Shown here piece by piece: positions 12,801 to 25,800 of a DNA stretch of 64,000 nucleotides; position 1 is the stretch's first letter; each line of letters starts with the position of its first letter. Both the position numbers and the translations under genes were made by a program. The stretch is from Miscanthus floridulus (Eukaryota > Streptophyta > Magnoliopsida > Poales > Poaceae). The stretch covers positions 109,322,158 to 109,386,157 of the forward strand of contig NC_089595.1 in the NCBI RefSeq assembly GCF_019320115.1, read 5' to 3'. Below the pieces are notes generated by a model. The model was not told the DNA's origin. It ran no database searches and worked only from the letters and a program-made list of their open reading frames with translations.

Positions 12801-13710
12801 AAGACAAGCTCATGTGCCAGCTCACAATCTCATTTGCATCCCACCTGCTTAGCCTTTCTCCTACTGGGGGCTGGATCAAGTAGGACCTCTCAAGAAATTA
12901 AAAGGCGGTTTCGAGTACATCTTCGTAACAATTGACAAGTTCACCAAGTGGATTGAATATAAACCACTCGCAAAATACAGCGCAACCAAAGCAATCGAGT
13001 TCATCCAAGACATTATGCACCGTTTCGGCATGCCCAATCGAATCATCATAGATTTGGGTTCTCCCTTCACAGCCACAGAATTCCAAAGTTGGGCATAGGA
13101 CTACGGCTTCAGAATAGATTAAGCATCAGTCGCACATCCAGAGGCCAACGGATAGGTAGAAAGGGCTAATGGACTCATACTAGCTAGATTAAAACCAAGA
13201 TTGTATGAAGAACTAGTGGACTATGGATCAAAATAGATTGAAGAATTACCCAAGGTCATATGGGGGCTATGGACTCAAATAAGCAGAGCCACCGGATACT
13301 CACCTTTCTTCCTAGTTTACGGATCAGAAGCCGTACTACTTGCTGACTTGATCTGAACGTCACTAAGGATAGAACAATATGACGAAGGAGAAGCAGAACA
13401 CACCCGAAGATTAGAGCTTGATTATATAGAAGAAGTTAGAGTAAACGCTACCCTTCAATCAGCAAGATACCTCCAAGGATTAAGGCGCCACTACAACAAG
13501 AATACCTAGTCTCGATCATTATAAGTCAGAGACCTAGTACTAAGAAGAATACAAAAAACTGACGGACGCCATAAACTACCTAGTCCATGGGAAAGTCCTT
13601 TTATCGTCAAAAAAGTCACCAGACCAGGCACATACAAGTTGGTAACTGAAGACGGAAAAGAAGTCAATAGTACATGGCACATTAGCCAGCTAAGAAGATT
13701 CTACGAATGA
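9840..13710 (+). pseudogene. Element A pol: protease, reverse transcriptase, RNase H, second RNase H, integrase
   Basis: Continues the gag frame. Protease: VLIDGGARLNI near 9955 (the active Asp is kept; the usual following Ser is Ala). RT from about 10600 with FLDCYSRYH (broken by TAG at 10959) and the catalytic YVDDVVV near 11125. The first RNase H lies around 11450-11800, and the second (plant Tat-type) begins MYFDGS near 11980. Two frameshifts lie near 12380 and 12525. Integrase follows from about 12530: a zinc-finger region where one expected Cys is Tyr (CKGYQMF), then the catalytic core with GLDQVGP, IIIDLGSPF and VERAN. Stop codons interrupt each domain, so no active product is expected. 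The frame ends at the TGA at 13708. Confidence 0.88.
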
Positions 13711-13891
13711 AAACAACTCAAGGGAAAATATATACACAAGCCATAAGAGATCAATGTTCATGATCAATAAAGATGGTGCTCATAAACAACATATGTACTA
13801 TTATGACTTATCAATGTTCATGATCAATAAAGATGGTTCTTTGTCGACAACATATGTCTTATTATGGCTCTCCCCGAGTTGTTTCCAATGA

Positions 13892-14670
13892 GCATATCGG
13901 CCGAGAGCAAAAGAGCTAAAAAGATGCTTGAGCCCACTGATGAGGGTAGCTAATAAGCTAACACCCAAACAAAAAAGCAAAATGGCTAAAAACATGCCTA
14001 AGCATATTGACCGAGAGCAAAAAAGCTAAAAATATGCTTGAGCCTGCCGATGAGGGTAGCTAATAAGCTAACACCCAAACAAAAAAGCAAAATGGCTGAA
14101 AAGACGCCTGTGCATACCGGCTGAGAGCAAAAGAGCTAAAAAGATGCTTGAGCTCGCCGATGAGGGTAGCTAATAAGCTAACACCCAAACCAAAAAAGCA
14201 AAATGGCTAAAAAGACGCCTGAGCATACCGACTGAGAGCAAAAGAGCTGAAAAGATGCTTGAGCCCGCCGATGAGGGTAGCTAATAAGCTAACACTCAAA
14301 CCAAAAAAGCAAAATGGCTGAAAAGACACCTAAGCATACCGGTCGAGAGCAAAAGAGCTAAAAAGATGCTTGAGCCCGCCGATGAGGGTAGCTAACAAGC
14401 TAACACTCGAACCAAAAAGCAAAATGGCTAAAAATACGGCTGAGCATACCGGCCGAGAGCAGAAAAGCTGAAAAGATGCTTGAGCCCGCTAATGAGGGTA
14501 GCTAACAAGCTAACACCCGAACCAAAAAGCAAAATGGCTAAAAATACGCCTGAGCATACCGACCGAGAGCAAAAGAGCTAAAAAGATGCTTGAGCCCGCC
14601 GATGAGGGTAGCTAATAAGCTAACACCCGAACCAAAAAGCAAAATGACTGAAACTAAGCCTGAACATAAA
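13892..14670 (+). repeat. 110-bp tandem array in element A (7 copies)
   Basis: Units start gcatat/gcatacc at 13892, 14002, 14112, 14223, 14334, 14444 and 14554, a period of 110-111 bp. Each contains 'gatgagggtagctaataagc' and two half-unit-like strings (gcaaaatggctgaaaagacg and gcaaaagagctaaaaagatg). No unique spacers are present, so it is a minisatellite, not CRISPR. It lies exactly between the end of pol (+) and the end of the antisense gene (-). Confidence 0.95.
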
Positions 14671-15000
14671 TTAGAGCAATCTCAAGACAAGACCCTCCAG
14701 CTCCTTGTTCCAAATAGCAAGAGGTTCGGGGGCTACACTAAGAAGATCCCAAGAAACACTACATGGTTTCACTCAGGAAAGCACTCAGATGATGCTTGTA
14801 CCTACTCAGTAGGACCTGAAGGAACAAGACGAGGCTTCCAGAGCTCTACCATGAAGTGCTCGGGGGCTTGATGATCCTAGGATGTTTTTGCAACCAAGGA
14901 AAGGACCAGACGCCGACCATATCTTGAGTTAAGCCAAAAAGAAGAAGCTGAAGATACTTGAGATCGCCAGTCCTAAGTCTTTTTAGTACTAACAAGAATA

Positions 15001-15190
15001 CAAAGTTTGTCAAGACAACGATCTATATCGAGTTGTCACTCGATAAATCAAGGAAGTCTGTCAAGACATCAATCTACGTATACCGAGTTGTTTACAAGGC
15101 ACAAACAAAAGCTAGAAAAGCACTCGATAGATCAAGGAAGTTTATCAAGACAATGATTTACCTAAACCAGGTTGTTTACAAGACAAAGAA
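15001..15190. repeat. Degenerate short repeats in element A
   Basis: Three imperfect copies of 'aagtttgtcaagacaacgat' followed by 'gagttgt' and 'cgatagatcaagg' lie between the 110-bp array and the 3' end of the antisense gene. The same block occurs inverted in element C at about 61640..61800. Confidence 0.6.
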
Positions 15191-15289
15191 ATACAAACAA
15201 AGAAGACATCAACAAAAAATGAAAAATCTCCATTCAATCTTCGAGTATAGCGTTCTATTACAAAAGCTAGAATACAAAGGTCAATTATA

Positions 15290-18200
15290 TCAAGCATTGT
15301 CATCAGGAGAAGAAATATCAATGTTAAGATTATCTACAATCTTCCTAGCTAAATCATCGACCTCAGGCTCCAACTTCTCAACAGCATCCAAATACTCTTG
15401 ACTCATGGCTTCATCGGTAACCTTGGACAAAGGAAACTCCGAAGAAAGAACCCGGACCTAGGTAAGAACATTCCTGGTACACAGATGGGCACACCTCTTC
15501 ATGAAATCCTGGAAACAGGTTGGCACTTGGGGAATAAACTGAGCCCAAGAATGACCATCATCTACTGGAGTCCGGAGAAGGTCGGCTATTGACCAAAAAG
15601 ACTTCCACAAAGCATTCTAGTTCTCAGTAGCCGTTGCTAACTTGCCGGATAAGTCTTCAACGATTTTTAGGCCTGCACAAGATCCCTGTCAGCTCCACGC
15701 CTAATCAACTTAGCAAGCATGATTTCTTCTTTAGCTCGAGTAATTACCTCCTCAGCCTTATTGTGGTTAGTATGAACAAGTGTCTTCATCTCCTCGATAC
15801 CCTCCGAGAGCTTCTGCTTTTCAACTCGGAGAGCTAGACCAGGCAACAAAACACAAGTCAGCAAAAAGGCAAATTTGAATACAAAAGGAAACAAAAAAGA
15901 ACTCGCAATACCATGGCACTCTTTCTTCATGGCCTCCATGTTTTTCAAGGCCTCCTAAGAAGCTGCATGCCTCTGCTTTTCTACCTCAACTACCTAGGCA
16001 CAGAGAGCCTTCTCCTCCATCTGATGCATCTGACGCTCGGTCTCCAACTCGGCCCAACAAAGGTTAAGCTCTGCCTTCAAGGTACTCACCTCAGAAGACA
16101 ACTTTTTCTCATTTTTAGATGAGAAAAAAGAAGCCGGTATGATCATGAGAAAAAGACTAAGCAAAAAGAGAGAGAGAAACAAGACATAAGGACAGGAGAA
16201 AAACGAACATCCAAAGAAAGAACTTCAGAAAAACTTACTTGGAGCTTTTCCTTGAAAGAAGTCACGAAGGTCACCAAGTTTCCCCAGACAGCAGTCAGCT
16301 CCGACAATCGATGAGTGGCATCAAATTGATGCACCACGTCATTAGCTAAAGGCGGACCACCAGAAGCAAGAAGAGGAGAGGGAGAAGCCGGCCGAGGCAA
16401 AGAAGGCATGACCAGGGCAATCTCCTAGGAAGCCACGGCCAATCCCTTAGATGAACCCGCCGCCATGGCCACGGTCACCTCAGGAGTCAGCAAATCAGCA
16501 GCTGCGTGCTCTGTCCCCCTCACAGCCACCTCAACGACCATGCGTTCCATGTCCTGAGACTCAGTACACAAGGGCGTACTAGAGGTCTGACAAGAAGTCA
16601 ACTAGAGTCTTAGGGAAGACGAAGGCCTAAAAGTTGACAAGAAAACTCACCAATAAGAATAAGAAAAAAGGAGAACAAAAGTAAAGAAATAAAACCAGAA
16701 TTCACTCACTCAGCTATCTTCTTCTTCATAAAACCAAAAGAAGACCTCACAGGGGGAACCACAGCAGCAAAAACATCACCACCACCCTACGACAAGAGTA
16801 GCACGACCGGTATTGGAGCCCCAGAAGAACTCAAACCCGACAACCGCTTACTACAAGGGAACAAGACCAAAGTCAAAACAAAAAGAAGGGTTCACCAATA
16901 GGAAAACAAGAAAAGAACTCACCGATGAGTAACAAGGGCAGCATCATCATCCTCCTCTTCTTCACTCTCGACCAAGGCCACCATAGCACCAACTGAAAAA
17001 GGACAAAAGTACTCAGTCAAAGATAAAAACAAACAACAAAAGGGCAGAGCATATCAATATGCTCACCTAAGAGCATGCTAGCTACAACTGGAGTACCTGG
17101 ATGAGTACTCGACTGGCGAGACTTCTTGGCAGCAGATGGAGCAGAAGAAGAACTATCTGCTCGCCCTCTTTCTAAAAGTACGAGGAGCTTGAGGAACTAA
17201 ACAAGGAACATACTCTTCATATACATCAGAAAATGCGGAAGAAACACCAGGAAGCACCATGGTAGTTTGAAACTTACTGGTCAAGGATGCCCTAGCAAGA
17301 CTACCCTCAGCCTCCATATTTGTAGGACAGTCATCAAGGGAAATTGGATCAGCGAAATGACGCCCCAATTCCTATAAAAGAGTAAAACAACAAGACAAGG
17401 AAGATTAAGCAAAAGTGGATACAACAAAAGAAAATCAAAAGTACCTGCATAAGGAAAGAACAACTCACAGCAGGGGCGGGTTGTTAGCACTGTACTCAAG
17501 GATAGCAAGTGGGACGACGCTTACTCCTTTCAGCATCTTCTGAAGATGCTCGAGCACCTCCTCATCAGTCAACTCAAGGGTAGGGACCATACAAGAAGGG
17601 TCCTCTACCCTAGAGTACTCGAAACCGTAATGTTCTTGCTCCTTCAAAGGTTGAACTCGGTGGCGAAGAAAACTAGAAATAATCCCAAAGCCGGTCAAGC
17701 CTTACTGTTTCAGAGTGCATATCCTCTCAAGAAATGGCTTGATCGTCTAGAGCTCAGCCGCCATCACAGGATTCTTTTCCCATTGGTCATTAACCAAGGG
17801 ACCAGATCCAGAATGAATGGAAAGAGGAGGAATCAAGTTGGCAGCATAAAACTAGTCAGCTCGCTAATCCCTCATAGAATTAACTAGGTCATAGTCAAAG
17901 AATTTGCTCTTAAGACCCTGGCGAAACTAAATCCCGCAGCCACCAAGAACATTGGTGTCATCGCGGTGGGGTTGGGGCTTCAGGCGAAAGAAGTAACAAA
18001 AGAGAGAAAGAGAAGGAGGAATTCCTAGGAAAGTTTCACAAAGATGAACGAAAACAGAAAGATGAAGGACAACATTGGGAGCAAGATGGTTCAGGCTAAT
18101 CCTAAAATAGTTGAGAAATCGGTGAAGAAAGGCAGAAGCAGGAAGGCAGAGACCGGCACGGATAAAGGAGACGAAAAGAATAATCTCACCAGGACTTGGA

Positions 18201-18427
18201 GCAAGGACCCAATGCTCGCCTAGAGCTCTCCAATCAGCAAATTTCTTGCTCTAGAGCAGACCATCACTCACAAGCTCATGCAACTGGTCCTCAGTCATAG
18301 TCGGAGCTGGCCAGACCTTCTAAGCAGCCCTCATGGCCATGAATTCTTGATTTTCAATGACGGAGAGCGATGCTTCCTCATCGACAAAGGTCGCCTGGGA
18401 CTTACTCGCCGATTTCTTCCTACCCAT
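15290..18427 (-). pseudogene. Antisense spliced gene of element A, putative gypsy-type transposon (Transposase_28-like) protein
   Basis: Starts ATG at 18427 (MGRKK) and ends TGA at 15290..15292 (PDDNA). The N-terminal half has the conserved block FVHLCETFLGIPPSLSLF, which resembles the Pfam Transposase_28 'putative gypsy type transposon' family; its biochemical role is unknown. Introns have GT-AG borders: 17372..17468, then after the exons 17067..17371, 16923..16992 and 16710..16850. The C-terminal half contains heptad-like Lys/Glu/Leu runs (SSKNEKKLSSEVSTLKAEL), so a coiled coil is likely. The exon order matches the copy in element C, exon 3 being 70 bp in both. Premature TAG codons at 18320..18322 and 18251..18253, among others, replace Gln codons that are still CAG in element C. 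It is read opposite to gag-pol and converges on it. Confidence 0.8.
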
Positions 18428-20298
18428 ATACTAGCAAAAGCAATGGGGCACTAAGAATCGAGAAGGCTCAGACGGTAGCACTCAGATGACGGCGACAATG
18501 GCGGCGGCAGAAGTTTGAAGACTAGGGTTTCAAAGGAAAATTAGGGCAGTAAGGAAGAAGAAGAGGAAAGGCCCTTAAATAGATTTTACACCAGTAAAAA
18601 TGCGGCCCATCAGGCCCGCTTTTAACACGGCATGGAGATGCAATGGTCCATTTACTGACACAGCTAAAATAACGGACGGCACAAATCCACACAATAGTAC
18701 AGTTCAACAGACAGATTTCAGACTTATCCATCCAGCACCACGGTAGAGTTATCACATTACTAGAAAAAAACTCATCAGCCATGAAGCAATGAAGGGTTAG
18801 CTCACAAGGGACGCAACAACCCAGTCCTTATAGAAAGAACTCAGGAATCTCATAAACAACTGGGACATCAGCAGAATAAAGAATGACAGCTCAGAAGACA
18901 AGATTTTTTCCATTATAAATGGTTTCAAAAAAATAGAAGATTACACATCTTACAAGACCCAACGAACTCGGTACTACGACAAGCAAAGTAGCAAAGAGGA
19001 ACCCAGACATGGCTAGGCTCTGGAACAACTACGTGTTCTAAATTGCTACTCAGTAGGACAAACCGCCCTCTGCTACACTGTTTTCTTCAAAGGACGGACG
19101 CAGTGCATCTAAGGTGGAAATTAGCAGCACGGTGGGACAACATGGAATAGAGAAGGCCAGCAGGCATCTGTATACCCAAGTTCGATGTGATGCAAGATAT
19201 GGTGTTGATCTACACTAGACAGTCTCAGGGCAGGCGACGAGGATCAACCCAGAACTACCAGATGAAGGATCGCATCCCATATCACAAGACTCCCTCCAAC
19301 TACTGCCATGTACTTCCAAGTACAATGCTGCTGCAGGATTAGCCTACCTCTAATCCCTATCACAAGACTCCCTCCAGCTATGGCAAGATACACAAGAACT
19401 ACAAAATATGCCCGGGGGCTGCTCTACTTCAGTAACTATCATATTCATGACTATGGAGATTTCTAACAATGCAACAAAGTGCTCGATGAATCAAAACAGC
19501 ACACCAGAAAGGTATTTATAGACCAAAGAAGCAGCGCACATAGACCAGGAGCACCAATGGAACAAACCTAACAAAGGACACAGTGAAAAGATAGAATTCA
19601 ATGTAAGAGGACTCAGGCGTGAAGGAACAATACTCAAGGACGAGGATATTCAAAAGGATATACCAACACTATACAACTCGTGAGCAAACAACATTTACAC
19701 TCAACCACTACCATACAACCACATCTGACAACAACAGACTACCAGAAAATATGCCAAGACCCTGCACCTGAGTTCTTTTTGAATAAAAGAACCTGGATAT
19801 ACACTCAGGGGCTGCAACAGGAGAGGTTTTTCAGCTCTTTTGAACAACATAAGATTCAAGACCCTCCAACTTTTTGTTCCAAATAGCAAGAGGCTCGGGG
19901 GCTACACTCAGTGAGTGCACTTTTTCCTTCAAAAAAGCACACATCACTCAGAAGACTTCTTCAAAACAGACCACTTCAAGGCCACATGACAAAAAGAACT
20001 CAGACATAGCTATATTCGAGCTCTTTTTACAAAGAACCCGGGTATATGCTTAGGAGCCCTTCGACAAAGAATCAGAGCGATTTCAAGAGAAGTCCCTCTA
20101 GCTCCTTGTGCCAAACAGCAAGAAGCTCGGGGGCTACACCCAAATGGGAGTACTTTTTTCTTCAAAAAGGTACAGACCACGCGAAGATCTCACAAAGCGC
20201 TACACGTTTCGCTCAAGAAAGCACTCGGACAACGCTTGTTCCTACTCGATAAGACCTAAAGGAACATGACGAGGTTTCCAGGGCTCAACCATGAAGTA
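18428..20298. other. Element A non-coding 3' region upstream of the 3' LTR
   Basis: I see no gene here. In antisense direction it would be the promoter and 5' UTR of the antisense gene. It contains repeated modules with 'tccaaatagcaagaggctcg' and 'gggggctacac' (about 19850-19920 and 20080-20140, and once more at 14690-14740), followed by strings such as 'cttcaaaaaagcac'. Confidence 0.6.
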
Positions 20299-20308
20299 CT
20301 CGGGGGCT
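20299..20308 (+). other. Polypurine tract of element A
   Basis: The G-rich ctcgggggct directly upstream of the 3' LTR (TGTCGATG at 20309) is the expected plus-strand primer. Copies of the same word occur further upstream in the 3' region. Confidence 0.65.
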
Positions 20309-20710
20309 TGTCGATGCGGAACCCCTGAGATACCCTGCAAGGAAGGGAGAAAATCTAGTCTAACTAGGATTCTTCCTATGTAATCTTAGTAGTAGTATTA
20401 TTCTGTAATCCTACTAGGAACACTCATTATAAACTAACTAGGATTCTGACCTCCTGACTATATAAAGGAGGGCAGGGTTCCTAGAGATGAGAGGAAGAGA
20501 ACAATTGTACGACACGACACTTTATAATCAATCCAATGCAAAGGCTAACACTGACTGGATGTAGGGCTATTACTCGATCAAAGATCAAGGGTCTGAACCA
20601 GGATAAATCTACTGTCTCTTGCATTTACCATCGAGTTCTGCATACGCTGAAGCCCAAACATACTGCCCCGGGTACCCCCGTGGTAGGCTATCGGTGGTCA
20701 AACATCGACA
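20309..20710 (+). repeat. 3' LTR of element A
   Basis: 402 bp, same length as the 5' LTR, TATA at 20459..20466. It is followed by the duplicated target CTCTC and then by element B sequence. Confidence 0.92.
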
Positions 20711-20715
20711 CTCTC

Positions 20716-22880
20716 CACTGACCATGGGCCACTTGATGACCCCATCGAGACACTCATGCTTCACCTCAAGCCCATGCTAGGCTCAAACCCCACGGTGAGT
20801 GATGTACGTTTTGTTCTTTACTCACTATTTAATACCTTCCGTTGACTCTCCAGAGGGACCCTGTTGTCCCCACCGTGACTGCCGTGCGACTGGTTCCCCT
20901 ATGGCTTCGTGTCCCCTAGGGACGCGTACACGCGGGGGATCCAAAGGATGCTGACGCCGCCCCCTCTTACATCTGAGTTCATGGGGATGGCGGGCTACGC
21001 TCCCGCCTCCTTTCATGACCTCATCGATGATGAGGTCAAAAGCGATGGCTCTAGCATCGACGATATCGTGGCACCTAGCCACCCTTTGTCCCGAGAGTAT
21101 GCTATGGCGGACGCCCCGGGACAGCCACCGGTGTTAGCGGATTCTCTGAGACTCACACCCCTCTAGACCTTTATGTGAAGGCCCTCGCATGTGCATAGGA
21201 GCACGACGAGGAGTTACGACAAAGGCAACAGAGCCAACCACTGCCTACGCTGGCATGCTCGGCGCAGCACGCTGTGCCACGTACATGTAACCCGGCAAGC
21301 GGCGCTTGGGGTCATGCCCATCAGGTCCAGCGTAACATCCTAGACGGAGGGGTTGACCCCCCTCAGTTCGCTTGGGCGGGCCAGAACATCGCTGCTGTGA
21401 CATTGCTTCTACGTGGCCTCCCCAAGTCTGTTGACCCTAAGGAACAGGCAATCCACTAGAACCTCCTGATGTTGGTGGAGACCGCCACCGTTTAGTAGGC
21501 GAAAAGCTCGATGTCATGACACTGACTCGGGCCTCTTACCCAACTGGAGGTCTGGAGCCGCACCAGTTGAATCGCTCTGTCCGCTCACCACTGTTGTTTC
21601 TAGGTGTGGGGCAGGAAGCCACGGCTACACCGTAGCCCGACCCAAAGCCCACTCCTCACCAACCACCTATGCGCGAATGCCTTGAGCCAAACCATGACGC
21701 TCATAGTGTCATCAACAATCGATGCCATGCCCAGTATGATGATGACATCCATCGAGTGGCGGCGAGAGCAGGCGCCATGGGCCCTGGCCTAACCATCGAG
21801 GGATGTGGGGACACGCACCCCAAGCATGGCGACCGATTGAACGACCATAGCCCTAGCCCAGATGGCTTGGGGCCATGGGCCTTCGATTGCCGCATCTAGA
21901 GGGCACCGTTCCCACAGCGCTTCTGACCACCCACCAACATTGCTAGATACGCCGGGGAGACCAACCCTAGTATATGGATCAAAGACTTTCGGCTCGCCTG
22001 CCAAGCCGGAGCAGTGGATGATGACCACTTCATCATCTAGTACCCCCCCATCTACATGAGGGAGCATGTTCGAGCATGGTTTGAATTCCTTTCGCCCGAC
22101 AGCATCTTCGACTGGACGGATCTCAAGAGGGTCTTCGTCAGCAATTTCCAGGGGACATATGTCTATCCTAGGAATTCCTAGGACCTCAAGAATTGCCAGT
22201 AGGAGCCCAATGAGTCCCTACGAGATTACATCCGTAGGTTCTCAAAGCAGTACAACTCCCTTCTTGATGTTGTCGATGCGGACATCATCAGCACGTTCCT
22301 CTCTGGGACAACCTACAAGTCCTTAATCCACAAGCTCGGCTATGTGAAGCCCCATACCACCCATGACCTACTCAACATCGCCATAAACCATGCCTCTGGC
22401 AAGGAGGCGGTCGGGGCGGTCTTCAGTGGCTGTTGGGACAGGGGCAAGGCCAAGCGTGAGGGCCCCTCTACACAAAAGGGGAAGAAAGAGCAAGAAGGAT
22501 TGGCGCCGATCGACCAACCCAACCTTGGTCGTCGTAGCCAATCATGTGGGCAAGCAGCCCTAGTAGGGCTAGGTCGACCACTTCGATAAGGTCATGGAGA
22601 GTCCATGCATAAACCACGTCTACCCTATCAAGCACCTCTATAAGGACTACGAGCTCCTCAAGCGCTTTCTATGGTGGGCCGGTAGGCCAAAGGAAGGAAA
22701 AGGCAAGGAGGAGGCGACCAAGAAAGGAGGCATGGCGGGCAAGGATAACGATAGCTTCCCTGACCCCGAGGAATGTCTCATGATCTTTGGGGGATTCAAC
22801 GCCATCCACTCCAAGCACCAACACAAGGTATGCTATAGAGAGGCATGCACCACTAGATTGGCCGTCCCCTCTTTCCTGAG
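20716..22880 (+). pseudogene. Element B gag
   Basis: The N-terminal part near 21330-21500 reads GVDPPQFAWAGQNIAAVTLL in one frame, with a TAG after IH and two consecutive TAG codons at 21493..21498 where Tat relatives have Gln-Gln. The capsid core near 22060-22430 shows VRAWFEFL, DWTDLKRVFVSNFQGTYV, ESLRDYIRRF, and then HTTHDLLNIAINHASGKEAV. A linker rich in Lys/Glu/Gly follows, then PEECLMIFGG at about 22780. Frame changes and many stops show it is dead. Element A lies in the leader upstream of this part. Confidence 0.75.
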
Positions 22881-22884
22881 CTAG

Positions 22885-25800
22885 TTGGACTCCCTGATCA
22901 CTTTTGATAAGAGAGACCATCTTTCCCACGTTGCTCGACTAGGTCGCTACCTGCTCATCGTCAACCCCATCGTCCGCAAGAAGCGCCTCACCAAGGTGCT
23001 GATGGATAGAGGCAATGTCCACAACATTCTCTATGTCGACACCCTCGATGCCATGCTCATCCCTAGTCGAAGCTCTGCCTAGTGAGCTCTCCCTTCCATG
23101 GTGTGATCTCGAGGACACAAGCGTACCCTCTCAGACAGATCGACCTATCTGTCACGTTTGGTGACCGACCCATCTTCCGCTCAGAGGTCCTAACCTTTGA
23201 GGTGATGGACTTTCTAGGGTGCTACCATGCCATCTTAGGGTGGCCATGCTATGCTAAGTTCATGGTGATCCCCAAATACACCTACCTCAAGTTGAAGATG
23301 CCAGGACCAAACGACGTCATCACCGTGGGTAGCACCTTTTTGCACGCCTACACGTGCGACCGCGAGCATTATGAGCTCGCCATTGCCGTCATCAACTCCA
23401 CTGAGCTCTCGAAGCTTAGGAATTCATTGACTCTAGTAGTCCTAGACTGCAATGAGCTGACCTCCTCGATTGCCTTCCACCTGATTGAGGAAACTAAGGT
23501 GGTGGGGATCGACCCCACCGACTCGACCAAGATGGTGTGGATCGGGACCAAGCTCCTGGCCAAATAGGAGAGCGAGCTCGCCGACTTCCTATGCGCTAAT
23601 CACGATGTCTTCGCGTGAAAACCTTCTGACATGCCGGGCATACCAAGGGAGGTCGCCGAGCACACACTACGCCTTGTCCTAGGCTCAAAGCCCACCAAGC
23701 AGCGCCTATGTCGCTTTGATGATGAGAGGCGTAGGGCTATATGCGAGGAGATCACCAAACTCCTAGCAGCCAGATTCATCAAAGAGGTATATCACTCCGA
23801 CTGGTAAGCCAATCCTATTATTGTTAAAAAGAAGACTAGAAATGGAGAATGTGTGTTGATTATACTGGCCTCAACAAAGCGTGTCCAAAGGACCATTTTT
23901 CTTTACCACGCATAGACCAGATAATCGACTCTACTTCAGGATATGAAATCCTCCCCTTTCTAGATGCCTACTCTGGCTACCACCAGATCATGATGAAAGA
24001 GTCCAACCAGGTTGTGACTTCATTCATCATCTCGTATGGTTCATACTATTATGTAACCATGACTTTAGGTCTAAAGAACGTTGGCGCCACCTATCAACGG
24101 TGCATGCAGCGGTGCTTTGCAGACCAAATTGACCTACCCGACCAGCCTGACCAAGTCAAGTGGCCAAAACCAACAATCGCTGTCTATGTAGATGACATAG
24201 TGGTGAAAACGGCCCAAAATAGCGACCTGATCGCAAACTTGGCCGCAACATTCGTGAACCTCTAAAGGTTCAGCATCAAATTGAATCCTGAAAAATGTGT
24301 TTTCGGGGTTCCGAAGGGAAAGCTGCTCGGATACATCATGTCCAAGCACGGCATCGAAGCCAACCCCAAAAAGATCATGGCCATCTCCAACATGGGCCCT
24401 ATATGCAATGTCAAAGGCGTATAGAGGCTCACCGGCTGTTTGGCCACCCTAAGCCGGTTCATCTCCCGACTAGGCGAATGGGGATGCCTCTCTATAAACT
24501 TCTCAAGAAGACAGACACATTTGTCTAGATAGAGGAGGCATAGTAGGCTCTAGAAAGCCTCAAAGCATCACTGACATCGGCCCCAATCCTCGTCGCTCCC
24601 GAATGGGGAGAATCCCTCCTCCTCTACATCGCGGCAAGCAACTATGTTGTAAGCGCCACCCTCATTGTCGAGAGGGAGGAGCCGAGACACCCTGTGAAGG
24701 TCCAACGACCGGTATACTTTGTCGGTGAGGTACTCTCCGACGCCAAGGTTTGATACCCCTAGGTGCATAAGCTTCTATATGCCGTGCTGATGGTGACCCG
24801 AAAGCTCCTGCATTACTTCACCGCTCACAAAGTCATGGTCGTCACTTCATACCCACTAGGAGACATCGTCTGCAACCGCGATGCCGTAGGATGGATCTCC
24901 AAGTGGGCTCTCGAGCTCATGGGCCATGACATTAGGTATATCTCTCGCACTACTATTAAGTCTTAGGTTCTCACTGACTTAATCGCCGAATGGACAGAAG
25001 TCTACCTCCCGACCGTAGATGTCACCCACGAGTACTGGATGATGTACTTCGATGGGTCAGTCATGGTGCCTGGCTTGGGGGCTAGAGTGGTTCTGATCTC
25101 CTCAGATGGGAGCAGGCTCTGCTACATGATCCATCTCAATTTCTGAGCCTCAAACAACACCATGGAGTACGAGGCCCTCATCAACGGACTATGCATCGCC
25201 GTCGAGCTCGGCGCCATGTGGTTGTATGTCCACAGCGACTCGGAGTTGATCGTCGACCAAGTCATGAAAGAGTCCTCCTACAAAAGCCCTCTCATGGCAG
25301 CATACTACCAGGAGGTGCGCAAGCTTGAGGACAAGTTCTGAGGGATCGAATTGCATCATGTCCCCCGAAAGAACGATGCCGCCGATTTCCTCGCAAAATT
25401 GGCTGCCAGGCGGGTTCTGTCTCCAGATGGGATCTTCATCAATGATCTCCATGAGCCATCTACTCGTGTTCTAGAGGATCTGATCTAGATGCGCTCCAAC
25501 ACCAAACTAGCACTCGGGGGCTTTGACCTCCTGATGTGCCCCGACCCCGACCAAGTGCTCGGGGGCTCCGACCCGGGCACCTTCGTGGCAACATCGCCTG
25601 TCGACATCACCATGATGACACTCGATCTGGCTGACTAGAGAGCACCACTACTCACCTACCTCTTTGAGGAGGTTCTCCCACCGGAAAGGCCTGAAGCACG
25701 ATGAATTGCTCGACATGCCAAGATGTTCATCGCCATCGGTGACAAACTTTACAAACGAAGTCTGTTGGGAGTACTCATCAAGTGCATCCTGACCGACCAA

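Larger units (their letters stand above)
7049..20710 (+). mobile_element. Element A: Tat-lineage Gypsy LTR retrotransposon nested in element B
   Basis: Two 402-bp LTRs (7049..7450 and 20309..20710), each TGTCG...CGACA, with a perfect target duplication CTCTC at 7044..7048 and 20711..20715. Total length is 13.66 kb. The internal order is primer-binding site, gag, protease, RT, RNase H, a second RNase H, integrase, a 110-bp tandem array, an antisense gene, repeated 'cgggggct' modules, and LTR. It sits in the 5' gag/leader region of element B, so it is younger than B. Element C (from 55828) is the same family in inverse orientation. Confidence 0.95.

Noticed and set aside
13892..14670. CRISPR-like regular array
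   Set aside because: Units of 110 bp are directly adjacent with no unique spacers, in a plant retrotransposon; it is a minisatellite.
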